Assembly (NCBI GenBank): GCA_964616825.1 | Contig: CAZTSX010000001.1 | Location: forward strand, 62,001 to 126,000 | Source: QYOJ01 sp964616825 | GTDB taxonomy: Bacteria; Bacteroidota; Bacteroidia; Bacteroidales; FEN-979 | DNA length: 64,000 nucleotides | Reading direction: 5' to 3' | Shown here: positions 53,783 to 62,597 of the stretch, piece after piece | Layout: each line of letters opens with the position of its first letter | Numbering within the stretch: the stretch's first letter is position 1 | The notes under the pieces: generated by a model | Databases searched by the model: none | The model's input: the letters and a program-made list of their open reading frames with translations, nothing else | What the model was told of the DNA's origin: nothing | Position numbers and translations under genes: made by a program

Positions 53783-54853
53783 ATGAAAGAGAATAAGACA
53801 GTATTAGTTGGTTTAAGTGGAGGTGTAGACTCCTCTGTAGCTGCGTTCCTTTTGAAGCAAGATGGATTCGATGTTGTTGGTGTTACGATGGCTATCTGGG
53901 ATGGAAAATATTCGGCTTCAGGAAAGCATGCCTGCTATGGCCCGGATGAAGAGGAGGAGATCAGAGAAGCCAGGGAGATCGCTGAAGTGCTGGATATTCC
54001 CTTTCATGTATTTGACTGTGCTGCTGAATATAAAGAGTTGGTACTAAACTATTTTAAAGCTGAGTATCTCACCGGAAGAACACCTAATCCCTGCGTGAAA
54101 TGTAACCAACTGATCAAATTCGGTATGCTTCCATTGCTGGCAGAGAAGGGAGGCTTGTCATACGATTATTTTGCGACAGGGCATTATGCACGGGTAGAAA
54201 AAAATGAGGCAAACAACAGATTTTTATTAAAAAAGGGTGTTGATCCGAAAAAGGATCAAACATACTTCATCTATCGGCTCTCCCAAAAGCAGTTGAGCCG
54301 GATTTTACTTCCGCTTGGTGGATATACCAAAGCAGAGGTCAGGGAACTGGCTCGCAAAGCAGATCTTCCATCAGTGGAAAAGGAAGAGAGCCAGGATTTT
54401 TACGGTGGCGACTACAAAGAGTTGCTAGAGATGCCCGAAAGAGAGGGTGATATTGTCCTGGCAGACGGCAAAATAGTAGGTAGTCACCAGGGTTTCTGGA
54501 ACTATACTATTGGCCAGCGGAAAGGGCTTGGAGTGGCTTTCACAGAACCACTGTATGTATTGAAATTAGATCCGAGGCAGAACAGGGTTATTGTAGGAAC
54601 CCGTGAAGAGACGTATGAATCCACTTTTAACGTAACCGATCTGAACTGGATTTCTATTGAGAGTCTTGATGCCGACATGGAAATAACATGTAAGATCCGT
54701 TCGGCACAGCAGGAGCGGGAAGCAACCATAGCGCCCAAAGAGAAAGGAGAGGTGAAAGTAACCTTCTTCCACCCAACGGATGCAATCACACCCGGACAAA
54801 GTGCGGTGTTTTATGATAGAGATATTGTAGTGGGAGGAGGAACCATAAAGTAA
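53783..54853 (+). CDS. mnmA: tRNA-specific 2-thiouridylase MnmA, CxxC variant without the second catalytic cysteine
   Basis: 356 residues from ATG 53783; the upstream 38 codons are non-coding. Thiolates U34 of tRNA-Lys/Glu/Gln. PP-loop GLSGGVDSS (10-18) and ATGHYARVE (131-139) are present. TPNPCVKCN (C104, C107) has a CxxC where E. coli-type enzymes have DxxC. The second catalytic cysteine (usually in ESTGICFI or ESQDICFV) is replaced: ESQDFYGGDY with Tyr207. Other cysteines are C51 (HACYGP) and C79. This is probably a distinct MnmA subfamily that binds an Fe-S cluster differently. Confidence 0.93.
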   Translation: MKENKTVLVGLSGGVDSSVAAFLLKQDGFDVVGVTMAIWDGKYSASGKHACYGPDEEEEIREAREIAEVLDIPFHVFDCAAEYKELVLNYFKAEYLTGRTPNPCVKCNQLIKFGMLPLLAEKGGLSYDYFATGHYARVEKNEANNRFLLKKGVDPKKDQTYFIYRLSQKQLSRILLPLGGYTKAEVRELARKADLPSVEKEESQDFYGGDYKELLEMPEREGDIVLADGKIVGSHQGFWNYTIGQRKGLGVAFTEPLYVLKLDPRQNRVIVGTREETYESTFNVTDLNWISIESLDADMEITCKIRSAQQEREATIAPKEKGEVKVTFFHPTDAITPGQSAVFYDRDIVVGGGTIK

Positions 54854-54857
54854 TTTA

Positions 54858-54884
54858 CGATTGACGATTTTCGATTGAAGATTA
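54858..54884 (+). repeat. Short degenerate tandem repeat (CGATT units)
   Basis: ACGATTGACGATTTTCGATTGAAGATT: three to four imperfect copies of ACGATTG in the gap between mnmA and the M28 peptidase gene. Confidence 0.6.
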
Positions 54885-54900
54885 ATAAATTAACACAAAC

Positions 54901-56691
54901 ATGTTTTATATGAAAACTCGAATCGCTTTTTTTCTTATGGTGTTCATTTGTTTGAATACCTCAGCACAACAACTCGTACAGATTAGTCCTGATGACCTGA
55001 AGCAGCATGTTGAATTTCTCGCTTCCGATTCACTCAAAGGGCGTAAACCAGGGACTCCCGAGGCAGATATAGCCGCCAGGTACATTCTGCAGGAGTTCAA
55101 ATCTGCGGGCCTCAAACCCATGTTTGATAACGGCTTTCAGTATTTCAATGTGATAACAAGTGTTCGGCTTGGAGAGAATAATATGCTGGCCTTCGGAGAG
55201 AATCAATTTGAGTTAGAGAAAGATTTCATGCCGTTGGCATTCTCTTCCAATGGAGATGTGGATGCCGGAATTGTATTTGCCGGTTTTGGCTTCGATCTCG
55301 ATCAGGATAGTTTGCAATGGAATGATTATGCAGAGGTTGATGTGGAAGGCAAATGGGTGATGATATTCAGGGCCGATCCTGAACCTGATGACTCTGAGAG
55401 CAAGTTCATTCCGTTCAGTGGAATTCGAGGCAAAGTCCTGACAGCTAAGGATAAGGGCGCAGTTGGTGTCTTGGTAGTTACCCCACGAAGTATGGAAAAG
55501 AAAGATAAGCTGAAAGCCCTCATCGTGGAGAACAATGATATGACTGCCGGTATCCAGGTTATCCATATCAAGCGTGCGATAGCAGATTTGTTACTTCAGG
55601 AAGCGGGATTTAATGCAGATAGTCTTGATGCGCTCATCATCGATCAGATGAAACCAAACAGCATAGAATTGTTAGGAAAAGTTTCCGGACAGGTTGAGGT
55701 GATCCAGGAAAAGGATCGTACGATGAATGTTGTTGCTTTACTTGAAGGATCGGATCCTGTATTGAAGGAGGAGTACCTTGTTCTTGGAGCTCATTATGAT
55801 CATCTGGGCATGGGAGGCCCGAATTCAGGATCCAGGATGCCGGACACCAATGCAGTACACAACGGAGCTGATGATAATGCCTCCGGAACTGCTATGGTAA
55901 TCGAACTTGGGAAAATGCTGGCGAGTGTACAATCTACTCTGGGTCGGAGCATCATTTTTGTCGCATTCGGTGCGGAGGAAATGGGCTTGCTTGGATCCAA
56001 ATATTTTGTGAACAATCCTCCGGTTCCGGAGAAAGCAATTAAAGCGATGTTTAACTTTGATATGGTGGGGCGTTTCGACAAAGATAAGAATGCGATTTCT
56101 GTAAGCGGGACCGGAACTTCTGTTACGGCTGATTCCATCCTGAAAGTTTATGAGAGCGATCTTCCATTCAAGGTGGTCCATGCACCGGATGGCTATGGCC
56201 CGTCAGACCATGCTGCATTCTATGCCGCCAATATTCCGGTTTTCTACTTTAATACCGGGGTGCACATCGATTACCATACGCCACTCGACGACACAGAGTT
56301 TCTTGATTTTGAAACCTCCGCTATGGTTGGTGACTTTGCCGCAGATGTTATCCTGGCCGTCGACAAAGATCCAGAACCATTGACATTCAAAGCATCAGGG
56401 AGCAAGAAACAACCTGGCAGAATGGGAAGGAGACTGAAGGTTACCCTCGGGATCATGCCGGATTTTGCCGGAACAGAGAAGAAAGGATTGCGTGTGGATG
56501 GTGTCACGAGTGGCAGACCTGCTGAGCGGGGAGGCATGATCAAAGGCGATATCATCATCTCCATTAACGGGATGAAAGTGGCAAACATCTATGAATATAT
56601 GTCCCGGTTATCCAAACTTAAGCTCGGTCAGACTATCACCGTTGAGGTGATTCGCAGGGAGAAAAATGAAGTTTTGTTGATCCAACTTTAA
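54901..56691 (+). CDS. M28-family zinc peptidase with PA and PDZ domains
   Basis: 596 residues with signal peptide (MKTRIAFFLMVFICLNTSAQ; starts at ATG 54901 or 54910). N-terminal part, PA-like insert (about 115-240), M28 aminopeptidase core with zinc ligands in LGAHYDHLG (about 297-305), DDNASGT, GAEEMGLLG and HIDYHTPLDD, then a C-terminal PDZ domain (about 500-595; GLRVDGVTSGRPAERGG). The combination is common in Bacteroidota periplasmic or outer-membrane-associated aminopeptidases. Confidence 0.94.
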   Translation: MFYMKTRIAFFLMVFICLNTSAQQLVQISPDDLKQHVEFLASDSLKGRKPGTPEADIAARYILQEFKSAGLKPMFDNGFQYFNVITSVRLGENNMLAFGENQFELEKDFMPLAFSSNGDVDAGIVFAGFGFDLDQDSLQWNDYAEVDVEGKWVMIFRADPEPDDSESKFIPFSGIRGKVLTAKDKGAVGVLVVTPRSMEKKDKLKALIVENNDMTAGIQVIHIKRAIADLLLQEAGFNADSLDALIIDQMKPNSIELLGKVSGQVEVIQEKDRTMNVVALLEGSDPVLKEEYLVLGAHYDHLGMGGPNSGSRMPDTNAVHNGADDNASGTAMVIELGKMLASVQSTLGRSIIFVAFGAEEMGLLGSKYFVNNPPVPEKAIKAMFNFDMVGRFDKDKNAISVSGTGTSVTADSILKVYESDLPFKVVHAPDGYGPSDHAAFYAANIPVFYFNTGVHIDYHTPLDDTEFLDFETSAMVGDFAADVILAVDKDPEPLTFKASGSKKQPGRMGRRLKVTLGIMPDFAGTEKKGLRVDGVTSGRPAERGGMIKGDIIISINGMKVANIYEYMSRLSKLKLGQTITVEVIRREKNEVLLIQL

Positions 56692-56703
56692 TCTCACGTT
56701 GTT

Positions 56704-57099
56704 TTGCAAGAGTTTTTTTCAACCAGCTTCCTGCTGAAATTCATCAAATTTGGGATTGTCGGTTTCTCAGGTGTGATCGTTGATTTTTCGATCACATTTG
56801 TCTGTAAAGAGTACCTGAGGATCCAGAAATATATTGCCAACGGAATCGGCTTTACGATTGCTGCTGCAACGAACTATTTCCTCAACCGGATTTGGACATT
56901 TGAAAGCACCAATCCAAATATACTGATGGAGTTTTCGCGGTTTTTTATCATTGCGCTGATCGGTCTCGGGATCAACACGGCGATTGTGTGGGCAATGTCT
57001 GGAAGGATGAGGGTTAACTTTTACCTCTCGAAAGTGGTGGCAACGATTGTCGTAACAGCCTGGAACTTCCTTATTAACGCCTATTATACCTTCGCCTGA
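56704..57099 (+). CDS. GtrA-family membrane protein
   Basis: 131 residues, TTG start, four transmembrane helices. KFGIVGFSGVIVDFSITF and the NYFLNRIWTFES motif between helices two and three are the GtrA signature, as is the ending NFLINAYYTFA. Family members help translocate lipid-linked sugars or act as small accessory membrane proteins. No glycosyltransferase is adjacent. Begins 12 bp after the M28 peptidase gene. Confidence 0.9.
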   Translation: MQEFFSTSFLLKFIKFGIVGFSGVIVDFSITFVCKEYLRIQKYIANGIGFTIAAATNYFLNRIWTFESTNPNILMEFSRFFIIALIGLGINTAIVWAMSGRMRVNFYLSKVVATIVVTAWNFLINAYYTFA

Positions 57100-57101
57100 T
57101 A

Positions 57102-57992
57102 TCAGTATGTTTTCGTCATGCTGGTCGGGATGCAGATGATATAATCTGCCTTTCCAAGATGATCTTCTGAAAGTTTATCAAGATCATCCTGTTCTACACA
57201 GGTGATGGTCATGACCTGTAATTCAAACGGAAACTTTCTGCCATAATCAATGACATACCAAACGGTACCTTCGAAGTTATCACTATGATAAGCACCGTTA
57301 TAATGTAAAATGGTGACGCCATCCTGGAGATTCTTCGTGATGAACCAGCCCATGGTAGCATCTTTGATGGCCTGGGCTTCAGCCAGGTTCATTGTCTTGT
57401 GCATCGGGCCGGCATCTTTGAACATCTCTTTCATCGCTTTGTAACAATTCAGGGTGGAGTCATATTTAATCGGCAATGGAGCCACCATCGCACGTTGGTA
57501 TGCGTTGATGCTGTCGAGACCGGCAAAGCCCTTGCTGTTGACAATAGCGGCATACCTTCGTGGAATGTTCGAAGCGATAAATTTCAACTCATGTTCCCTG
57601 GCAAAATCGACGAGGGGAGCATAATCGGTTTTATAATTCGGCCAGAGTTTTGCTTCCCTTTCAAAATCTTTCTTCCGGATCTGCTTAGAAGTATATTCGT
57701 TGAGCAACAACTGGTTGTCAGTCTCGAACATCTCTGCTGCCAATATCAATTGATCCTTTTTGGTCTCAAAAAGATCTTTCGTCAACTCATATTGAAGCCA
57801 GTGTGAGATCGGATTGTTGTGCAATTCACCAAAAAAAATGACCTGCGACTCCATGACATTTTTCAACATTCGCTGATAGTTTACTTTTTTCCCTTTTGCG
57901 TCAAAGATCTGATACGCAGGTTTATCTGCAAATCCGGAACTGGTAAAGACCAGGACCAGAAAGATTATTCCAATCGTTTTGATTTTTTGCAT
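57102..57992 (-). CDS. ChaN-family (heme-binding uptake) secreted protein
   Basis: 296 residues with signal peptide (MQKIKTIGIIFLVLVFTSSGFA). VIFFGELHNNPISHWLQYELTKDL (about 51-74), EMFETDNQLLLNEYTS (about 88) and RRYAAIVNSKGFAGL (about 147-161) are typical of ChaN/DUF399, proteins described as heme-binding in Campylobacter. It lacks an obvious lipobox. Last gene of the panB-to-chaN run, 9 bp after the S41 protease gene. Confidence 0.92.
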   Translation of the reverse strand: MQKIKTIGIIFLVLVFTSSGFADKPAYQIFDAKGKKVNYQRMLKNVMESQVIFFGELHNNPISHWLQYELTKDLFETKKDQLILAAEMFETDNQLLLNEYTSKQIRKKDFEREAKLWPNYKTDYAPLVDFAREHELKFIASNIPRRYAAIVNSKGFAGLDSINAYQRAMVAPLPIKYDSTLNCYKAMKEMFKDAGPMHKTMNLAEAQAIKDATMGWFITKNLQDGVTILHYNGAYHSDNFEGTVWYVIDYGRKFPFELQVMTITCVEQDDLDKLSEDHLGKADYIICIPTSMTKTY

Positions 57993-58001
57993 AGGCTGGA
58001 T

Positions 58002-59759
58002 TTATTCGTTGTTATTGGAAGCGTTGTCCAGAACGTTTTCTGTTTCCTGGTTTGTTTTCTCTGTCGGCTCATCTGGCAGGGCATAGGTTCCGTCAAGGAT
58101 GGCCTCATACGTTGCCGGATTATGTAGTATTTCAATAGCCCTGGTTAATTCCGGATCACGATCAAGGGAGGCTTCTACCTTTCCTTTTTGGTAATAATAC
58201 CGGGATACGATCTCCATCCTGAGCAACTCCCTGATCTGCCCTTCGTATTTTTTGATGTCGGCTTGTTTATCTTCGATCATATATGTGCTCAGTTGGTCAT
58301 ACTCCTCCTGAATGGCGTCGAAATAGTTCTCTTTCTCAGCCTCTCTTTTCAACCGTTCAAGCGCTTGTTCACTGCGGGTTGTGTAAGAGTAATCTTTGTC
58401 ATCGATGAAAGCCAGAAAATCGTTATATGTGCTGTCGTCGATCTCAAAGTCACTGATCAGACCAATATCCGTGTGTCCCCGATGATATCTGGTAGCGAAA
58501 TCGAATATGAGGAACTTACCGAAAAGTGTAAGAGCAAGCTGGCTGAATTTCCTTGGTTTCACTGTGATATCCGGGGAGATCCCACCACCATCATAGATCT
58601 TTCTTCCTTTTCTGGTCTTGAACTCTCGAATGAGTGAATCGGGCATCTTGGTGAAGTATCCATTGTTGTCCTTGTGGCTGTAGTCGATCGCCTGGATGCA
58701 GCGGCCGCTTGGAATATAATATTTTGCTACCGTAATTTTCAACTGCGCATTGTAGCTTAATGGAACTACATTCTGCACCAACCCTTTGCCAAATGTGCGC
58801 TGACCGACCACTACACCACGATCAAGGTCCTGCATCGCACCGGCAAAGATTTCGCTGGCGGAAGCACTCTGTTTATCAACCATCACCACCAACGGGATCT
58901 TCAGGTCGACAGGAGGATGAGATGTTTTATGTATACGGTTTCGCTCTTTGACTTTTCCTTTGGTAGTGACGATCTCCTGTCCACGTTTTTCAAATATGTT
59001 GGCAACGTTTATGGCTTCTTTCAATAACCCCCCACCATTATTGCGCAGGTCGATGATGACACCGGCAATAGCTTGTTTCTCTTTAAGCTTCAGAAAAGCT
59101 TGTTTAACTTCACGGCCGGCATGCTGCGTAAATCCTGTAAGTTTGATATATCCGATGTCACCCCCTACCACCCCAAAATATGGGATATTATCTATTTTGA
59201 TGTTTTCCCGGATAATGGTCTTTTCAATGGATTGATCAGTACCCTCTCTTTTGATCTTGAGTTGTACTTCTGTTCCGGCCTGACCTTTCAGTACAGCGCT
59301 TACTTCATCGTAACTCTTCCCTTCCGCTGGTTTCCCGTTCACCTCAACGATCTTATCTCCAGCTTGTAATCCTGATTTTTGTGCGGGAGAACCTTCATAG
59401 GGTTCCGAGATGATCACGTAATTATCCTGCTGGTGAATCAGTGCCCCAATGCCTCCATACTGTCCGGTAGTCAAAAATTTGTAGTCCTCCACATCCGTTT
59501 CCGGTATGAAGTTTGTGTACGGGTCAAGCGATCGTAACATCGCATCGATCCCCGCTTTGGTAAGATCACCAGGTTGGATATCATCCACATATTCAGCATT
59601 TAATTCCTTTACTACATCTGTATAGATATCCAGATTCTTAAGAATATCGAACGTCTGGTCCTGAGGTGACTGAGCATACACTACAACATTGTAAACAGTA
59701 AATATCAATAGTGCCAGGCTTAGCAGACCTGTTCTCATATAGTTGCTATTTTTTTTCAT
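58002..59759 (-). CDS. S41-family C-terminal processing protease
   Basis: 585 residues. N-terminal signal/anchor (about 8-30), PDZ domain (about 88-175; YGGIGALIHQQDNYVIISEP), and peptidase S41 core with the catalytic Ser in DKQSASASEIFAG (about 305) and Lys in FGKGLVQ (about 330). A long C-terminal helical region (about 440-560) ends with a low-complexity NQETENVLDNASNNNE tail. Tail-specific protease in the periplasm. Follows yidD by 13 bp. Confidence 0.95.
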   Translation of the reverse strand: MKKNSNYMRTGLLSLALLIFTVYNVVVYAQSPQDQTFDILKNLDIYTDVVKELNAEYVDDIQPGDLTKAGIDAMLRSLDPYTNFIPETDVEDYKFLTTGQYGGIGALIHQQDNYVIISEPYEGSPAQKSGLQAGDKIVEVNGKPAEGKSYDEVSAVLKGQAGTEVQLKIKREGTDQSIEKTIIRENIKIDNIPYFGVVGGDIGYIKLTGFTQHAGREVKQAFLKLKEKQAIAGVIIDLRNNGGGLLKEAINVANIFEKRGQEIVTTKGKVKERNRIHKTSHPPVDLKIPLVVMVDKQSASASEIFAGAMQDLDRGVVVGQRTFGKGLVQNVVPLSYNAQLKITVAKYYIPSGRCIQAIDYSHKDNNGYFTKMPDSLIREFKTRKGRKIYDGGGISPDITVKPRKFSQLALTLFGKFLIFDFATRYHRGHTDIGLISDFEIDDSTYNDFLAFIDDKDYSYTTRSEQALERLKREAEKENYFDAIQEEYDQLSTYMIEDKQADIKKYEGQIRELLRMEIVSRYYYQKGKVEASLDRDPELTRAIEILHNPATYEAILDGTYALPDEPTEKTNQETENVLDNASNNNE

Positions 59760-59785
59760 AATTCTTCATTTCTCATTCTTCATTA
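59760..59785. repeat. Short degenerate tandem repeat (ATTCTTCATT units)
   Basis: Three imperfect copies of ATTCTTCAT between the S41 protease start and the end of yidD, overlapping the last codons of yidD. Confidence 0.6.
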
Positions 59786-60009
59786 GATCCTGGAACAGGA
59801 TCATATCCACTCCCTCCCCAGGGATGACATCGTACGATCCGTTTAAGGGTTAACCATCCTCCCCTGAAAGGTCCATGTCTATGAATGGCTTCCACCCCAA
59901 ATGCTGAACAGGAGGGGGTAAATCTGCATGCTGGCATCAGGTATGGAGAGATTGCGCCCTGGTAAATGCGAATCAGTAAAATGAAAAAACTACTTAGAAG
60001 CTTTCTCAT
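59773..60009 (-). CDS. yidD: Membrane protein insertion efficiency factor YidD
   Basis: 78 residues with the conserved block RIYQGAISPYLMPACRFTPSCS and HGPFRGGWLTLKRIVRCHPWG. Assists YidC-dependent insertion. The start lies 20 bp inside the end of rnpA, the usual rnpA-yidD arrangement. Its C-terminal codons include part of a short tandem repeat. Confidence 0.95.
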   Translation of the reverse strand: MRKLLSSFFILLIRIYQGAISPYLMPACRFTPSCSAFGVEAIHRHGPFRGGWLTLKRIVRCHPWGGSGYDPVPGSNEE

Positions 60010-60382
60010 TCTCTCTCTTTAAACGTTGTAATATTACGATTATTCTCTCTTGGATCTCTTTCGTTGAAAGGATCTCACGGCTGGAATAGGTGATAGCAAG
60101 GATCATATTCCTGCCCGATGATTCCAGGGAATCGTACAGAATGAATTTATGTTTGCGGTAGACCTCTCTCATTCGGCGTTTCAGAAGATTTCTTTCGCTT
60201 GCTTTAGGAATGATTGCTTTGGGAACACTGAAGAGTATCTGGACAGGACAGGGCGTGTTTAATTCCTGAAAGAGCCAGCGTAAACGTATCGAAGAGACCG
60301 ATTTGGTGGATCCCTCTTTGAAAAGTTGATGAATCAACTTTCTCTCTGTTAACCGCTCATGCTTGGTAAATGACTGGCTCAT
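59990..60382 (-). CDS. rnpA: Ribonuclease P protein component
   Basis: 130 residues from ATG 60382 (MSQSFTKHERLTERKLIHQL); the frame continues upstream without support. The RNR motif ERNLLKRRMREVYR (about 65-78) binds the RNase P RNA. Processes tRNA 5' ends. rpmH is not adjacent; the gene instead follows hemD by 28 bp. Overlaps yidD by 20 bp. Confidence 0.95.
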   Translation of the reverse strand: MSQSFTKHERLTERKLIHQLFKEGSTKSVSSIRLRWLFQELNTPCPVQILFSVPKAIIPKASERNLLKRRMREVYRKHKFILYDSLESSGRNMILAITYSSREILSTKEIQERIIVILQRLKRENEKASK

Positions 60383-60410
60383 GCAAATCTTGAAGACTCG
60401 GAATGATCCG

Positions 60411-61163
60411 TTACTTCTTTTTCCCCTCTTTGACGATGTACTCTTCAATCGCCATCGTCATGGAGGGCGCAGTACTGGTCGGGGCCTGGATAGTCAGCTC
60501 CAGTCCTGCATCTTGAGCAGCCTTAGTGGTTGAAGAGCCGAATACACCAATGGCGCAGTTGTTTTGTTTGAATTCCGGAAAGTTTTTGAAAAGCGACTTG
60601 ATGCCGGAAGGACTGAAAAAGACCACCAGATCATAGTTGCAGATATTCACATCTGAGAGATCACTGGCTAGAGTTCGGTAGATGATTGCCTTCTTGAAGG
60701 CTACCTTTAAGGAACTCAGGATGTTTGGGATCTCCATCTTGTGAATGTCAGAGCAGGGAAGAATAAATTTCTCACTTTTGTGTTTCTTGATCAACTCTGT
60801 CAGAATGTCGAAACTCTCTTTACTATGAAAGATCTTTCGTTTTCTGTATTGTATGTATTTCTGAAGGTAATAAGCTGTCGATTCTGAAACACAGATGTAT
60901 TTCATGGAATCAGGTATCTCACAGCGCATCTCTTTGGCAATCCGGAAATAGTGATCAACAGCATTTCGTGATGTAAAGATCACAGCGGAATGATCAAGCA
61001 GGTTGATGCGGTCTTTCCGGAACTCTTTGGCTGGAATTCCATCTATCTTGATGAACTTCCGGAAGTCGAGCTTTAGGTTGAACTTCCTGGCAAGTTCTCC
61101 GTATGGAGATTTCTCAATATCGGATGGCTTAGGTTGGCTAATCAGAATTTTCTTGATCTTCAA
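60411..61163 (-). CDS. hemD: Uroporphyrinogen-III synthase
   Basis: 250 residues. Closes hydroxymethylbilane to uroporphyrinogen III in heme/corrin synthesis. Low-conservation family; recognised by AVIFTSRNAVDHYF (about 59-72), CVSESTAYYLQKY (about 91), DLVVFFSPSGIKSLF (about 175-189) and IGVFGSSTTKAAQDAGL (about 203-219). Its location next to DUF4271 and rnpA is common in Bacteroidota. ChaN in the same run may reflect a heme theme, but that is speculative. Confidence 0.93.
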   Translation of the reverse strand: MKIKKILISQPKPSDIEKSPYGELARKFNLKLDFRKFIKIDGIPAKEFRKDRINLLDHSAVIFTSRNAVDHYFRIAKEMRCEIPDSMKYICVSESTAYYLQKYIQYRKRKIFHSKESFDILTELIKKHKSEKFILPCSDIHKMEIPNILSSLKVAFKKAIIYRTLASDLSDVNICNYDLVVFFSPSGIKSLFKNFPEFKQNNCAIGVFGSSTTKAAQDAGLELTIQAPTSTAPSMTMAIEEYIVKEGKKK

Positions 61164-61209
61164 GGTGTACTTGTTTAGGGGTTCAACTATCAGTTCCTTT
61201 CACCTAGTA

Positions 61210-61896
61210 TTAATAGTACATCAGAATCAACTTTGCAACAACGAGTAGTGGTAAAATTTCAAGGGTGCAAAGATACACAAATAAAAAGAAAGGAGAAAAT
61301 TTGGTAAGTGATATTCCTATGATGAATCCTTTGACCAACCTGAAGAGAGAGGCAATAATGATGATGCCCAGACAGAAATAAATGAGCCAGGATGATCTCA
61401 GGTAAACAGCGAAAACAAGTATCGGGAGGAGAAGAAATCCAAGAAAGCTGATTGTGGTGAGGATGTTCAGTTTGTATTCGTTATTTGTTTGTTCTGTTTT
61501 GAAAATGGTACTCAGAAAATTCATCATCAACAGCTTTAGTGCCCAAAAACCAACCACAGCAAGGCATAGGAGAAGAAAAAGCTGGAAATCAGGAATGATA
61601 AAAGTGGATTGATCAAGCAAGAGTTTCAGCACCTGAAAAGTAACCATTGCGATCGACATCACATAGAGCACGCTCAGAGCAATCGAGATTCGTTCCTTGA
61701 AGGGGTCTCCATCCCGGATAAGCTGATGCAAGCATCTCGTGTTGAAGTTGGCTTTGATCAGCAGTTGAAACCGCTGGAAAAAGAAGACCTGAACCCATGC
61801 CAGAATAAGGAACATCACGAGGTATACCCAAAATATCCACGCTGGCTGAAACGGAATAACGGGTACTGGTTGTATTGTTAGCAAATAAGGCTCCAT
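61210..61896 (-). CDS. DUF4271 membrane protein
   Basis: 228 residues from ATG 61896 with six to seven transmembrane helices. FPFQPAW-like N-terminus, then hydrophobic segments separated by short basic loops (KTEQTNNEYKLNI near 157) match DUF4271 (PF14093), a Bacteroidota-specific family always near hemD. Function unknown. Ends 46 bp before hemD; 11 bp after the RluA-family gene. Confidence 0.9.
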   Translation of the reverse strand: MEPYLLTIQPVPVIPFQPAWIFWVYLVMFLILAWVQVFFFQRFQLLIKANFNTRCLHQLIRDGDPFKERISIALSVLYVMSIAMVTFQVLKLLLDQSTFIIPDFQLFLLLCLAVVGFWALKLLMMNFLSTIFKTEQTNNEYKLNILTTISFLGFLLLPILVFAVYLRSSWLIYFCLGIIIIASLFRLVKGFIIGISLTKFSPFFLFVYLCTLEILPLLVVAKLILMYY

Positions 61897-61907
61897 GGTT
61901 TCATCTG

Positions 61908-62597
61908 CTAAAGTTCTGGTTCGGTGCAAAAATGATCCCAAAGAGGATCGGAGGGTGGATCCGCCACGATCCTGAAAGGCTCATTCCGAACAGGATGAAT
62001 GAACTCGATGCTGCGTGCATGCAGATGTATCGAAGCATTGGAATTCGACCGTGATGATCCATATTTAAGATCTCCCTTTATGGGACTGCCTATAAAAGCC
62101 AGTTGTGAGCGTATTTGATGATGACGACCTGTCAGCAGGTTGATCTCCAGCAGATAATACCTGTCACTGGCGGATTTCATCTCGTATATTAGTTCGGCTT
62201 TTTGTGAATTACCGACCGCTTTGATATGTGCGTAGCTTTTATTTTGTTTCTCATTCCTGACCAGGAAATGAATCAGGTGATCTCGCTGTGCGGGAGGTGG
62301 ATGTTGAACGATTGCCCAATATGATTTTCGGATCTCACCCTTTTTCAATAGCTGGTTCATCCGCGTTAATGATTTGGATGTTCTCGCGAATATTACTGCC
62401 CCACTGACAGGCCTGTCGATCCGGTGAACGACACCCAGAAATACATTCCCGGGTTTATTGAATTTTTCCTTCAGGTAGTTCTTGAGTTGTTCGTTAAGGG
62501 GTTCATCTCCTGTTTTATCTCCCTGAACAATATCTCCCGGCTGTTTGTTGTAAACCAGTAAATGATTGTCTTCATACAAAATCAACTCCGGCCTCAT
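61908..62597 (-). CDS. RluA-family RNA pseudouridine synthase
   Basis: 229 residues, catalytic domain only, without S4 domain. The active-site segment is HRIDRPVSGAVIFARTSKSL (Asp near residue 61; the usual form is HRLDxxTSG), and GRHHQIRSQLAFIGSPIKGD (about 158-177) is the second conserved motif. Target uridine unknown. The start codon shares a base with the panB stop codon. Confidence 0.94.
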   Translation of the reverse strand: MRPELILYEDNHLLVYNKQPGDIVQGDKTGDEPLNEQLKNYLKEKFNKPGNVFLGVVHRIDRPVSGAVIFARTSKSLTRMNQLLKKGEIRKSYWAIVQHPPPAQRDHLIHFLVRNEKQNKSYAHIKAVGNSQKAELIYEMKSASDRYYLLEINLLTGRHHQIRSQLAFIGSPIKGDLKYGSSRSNSNASIHLHARSIEFIHPVRNEPFRIVADPPSDPLWDHFCTEPEL

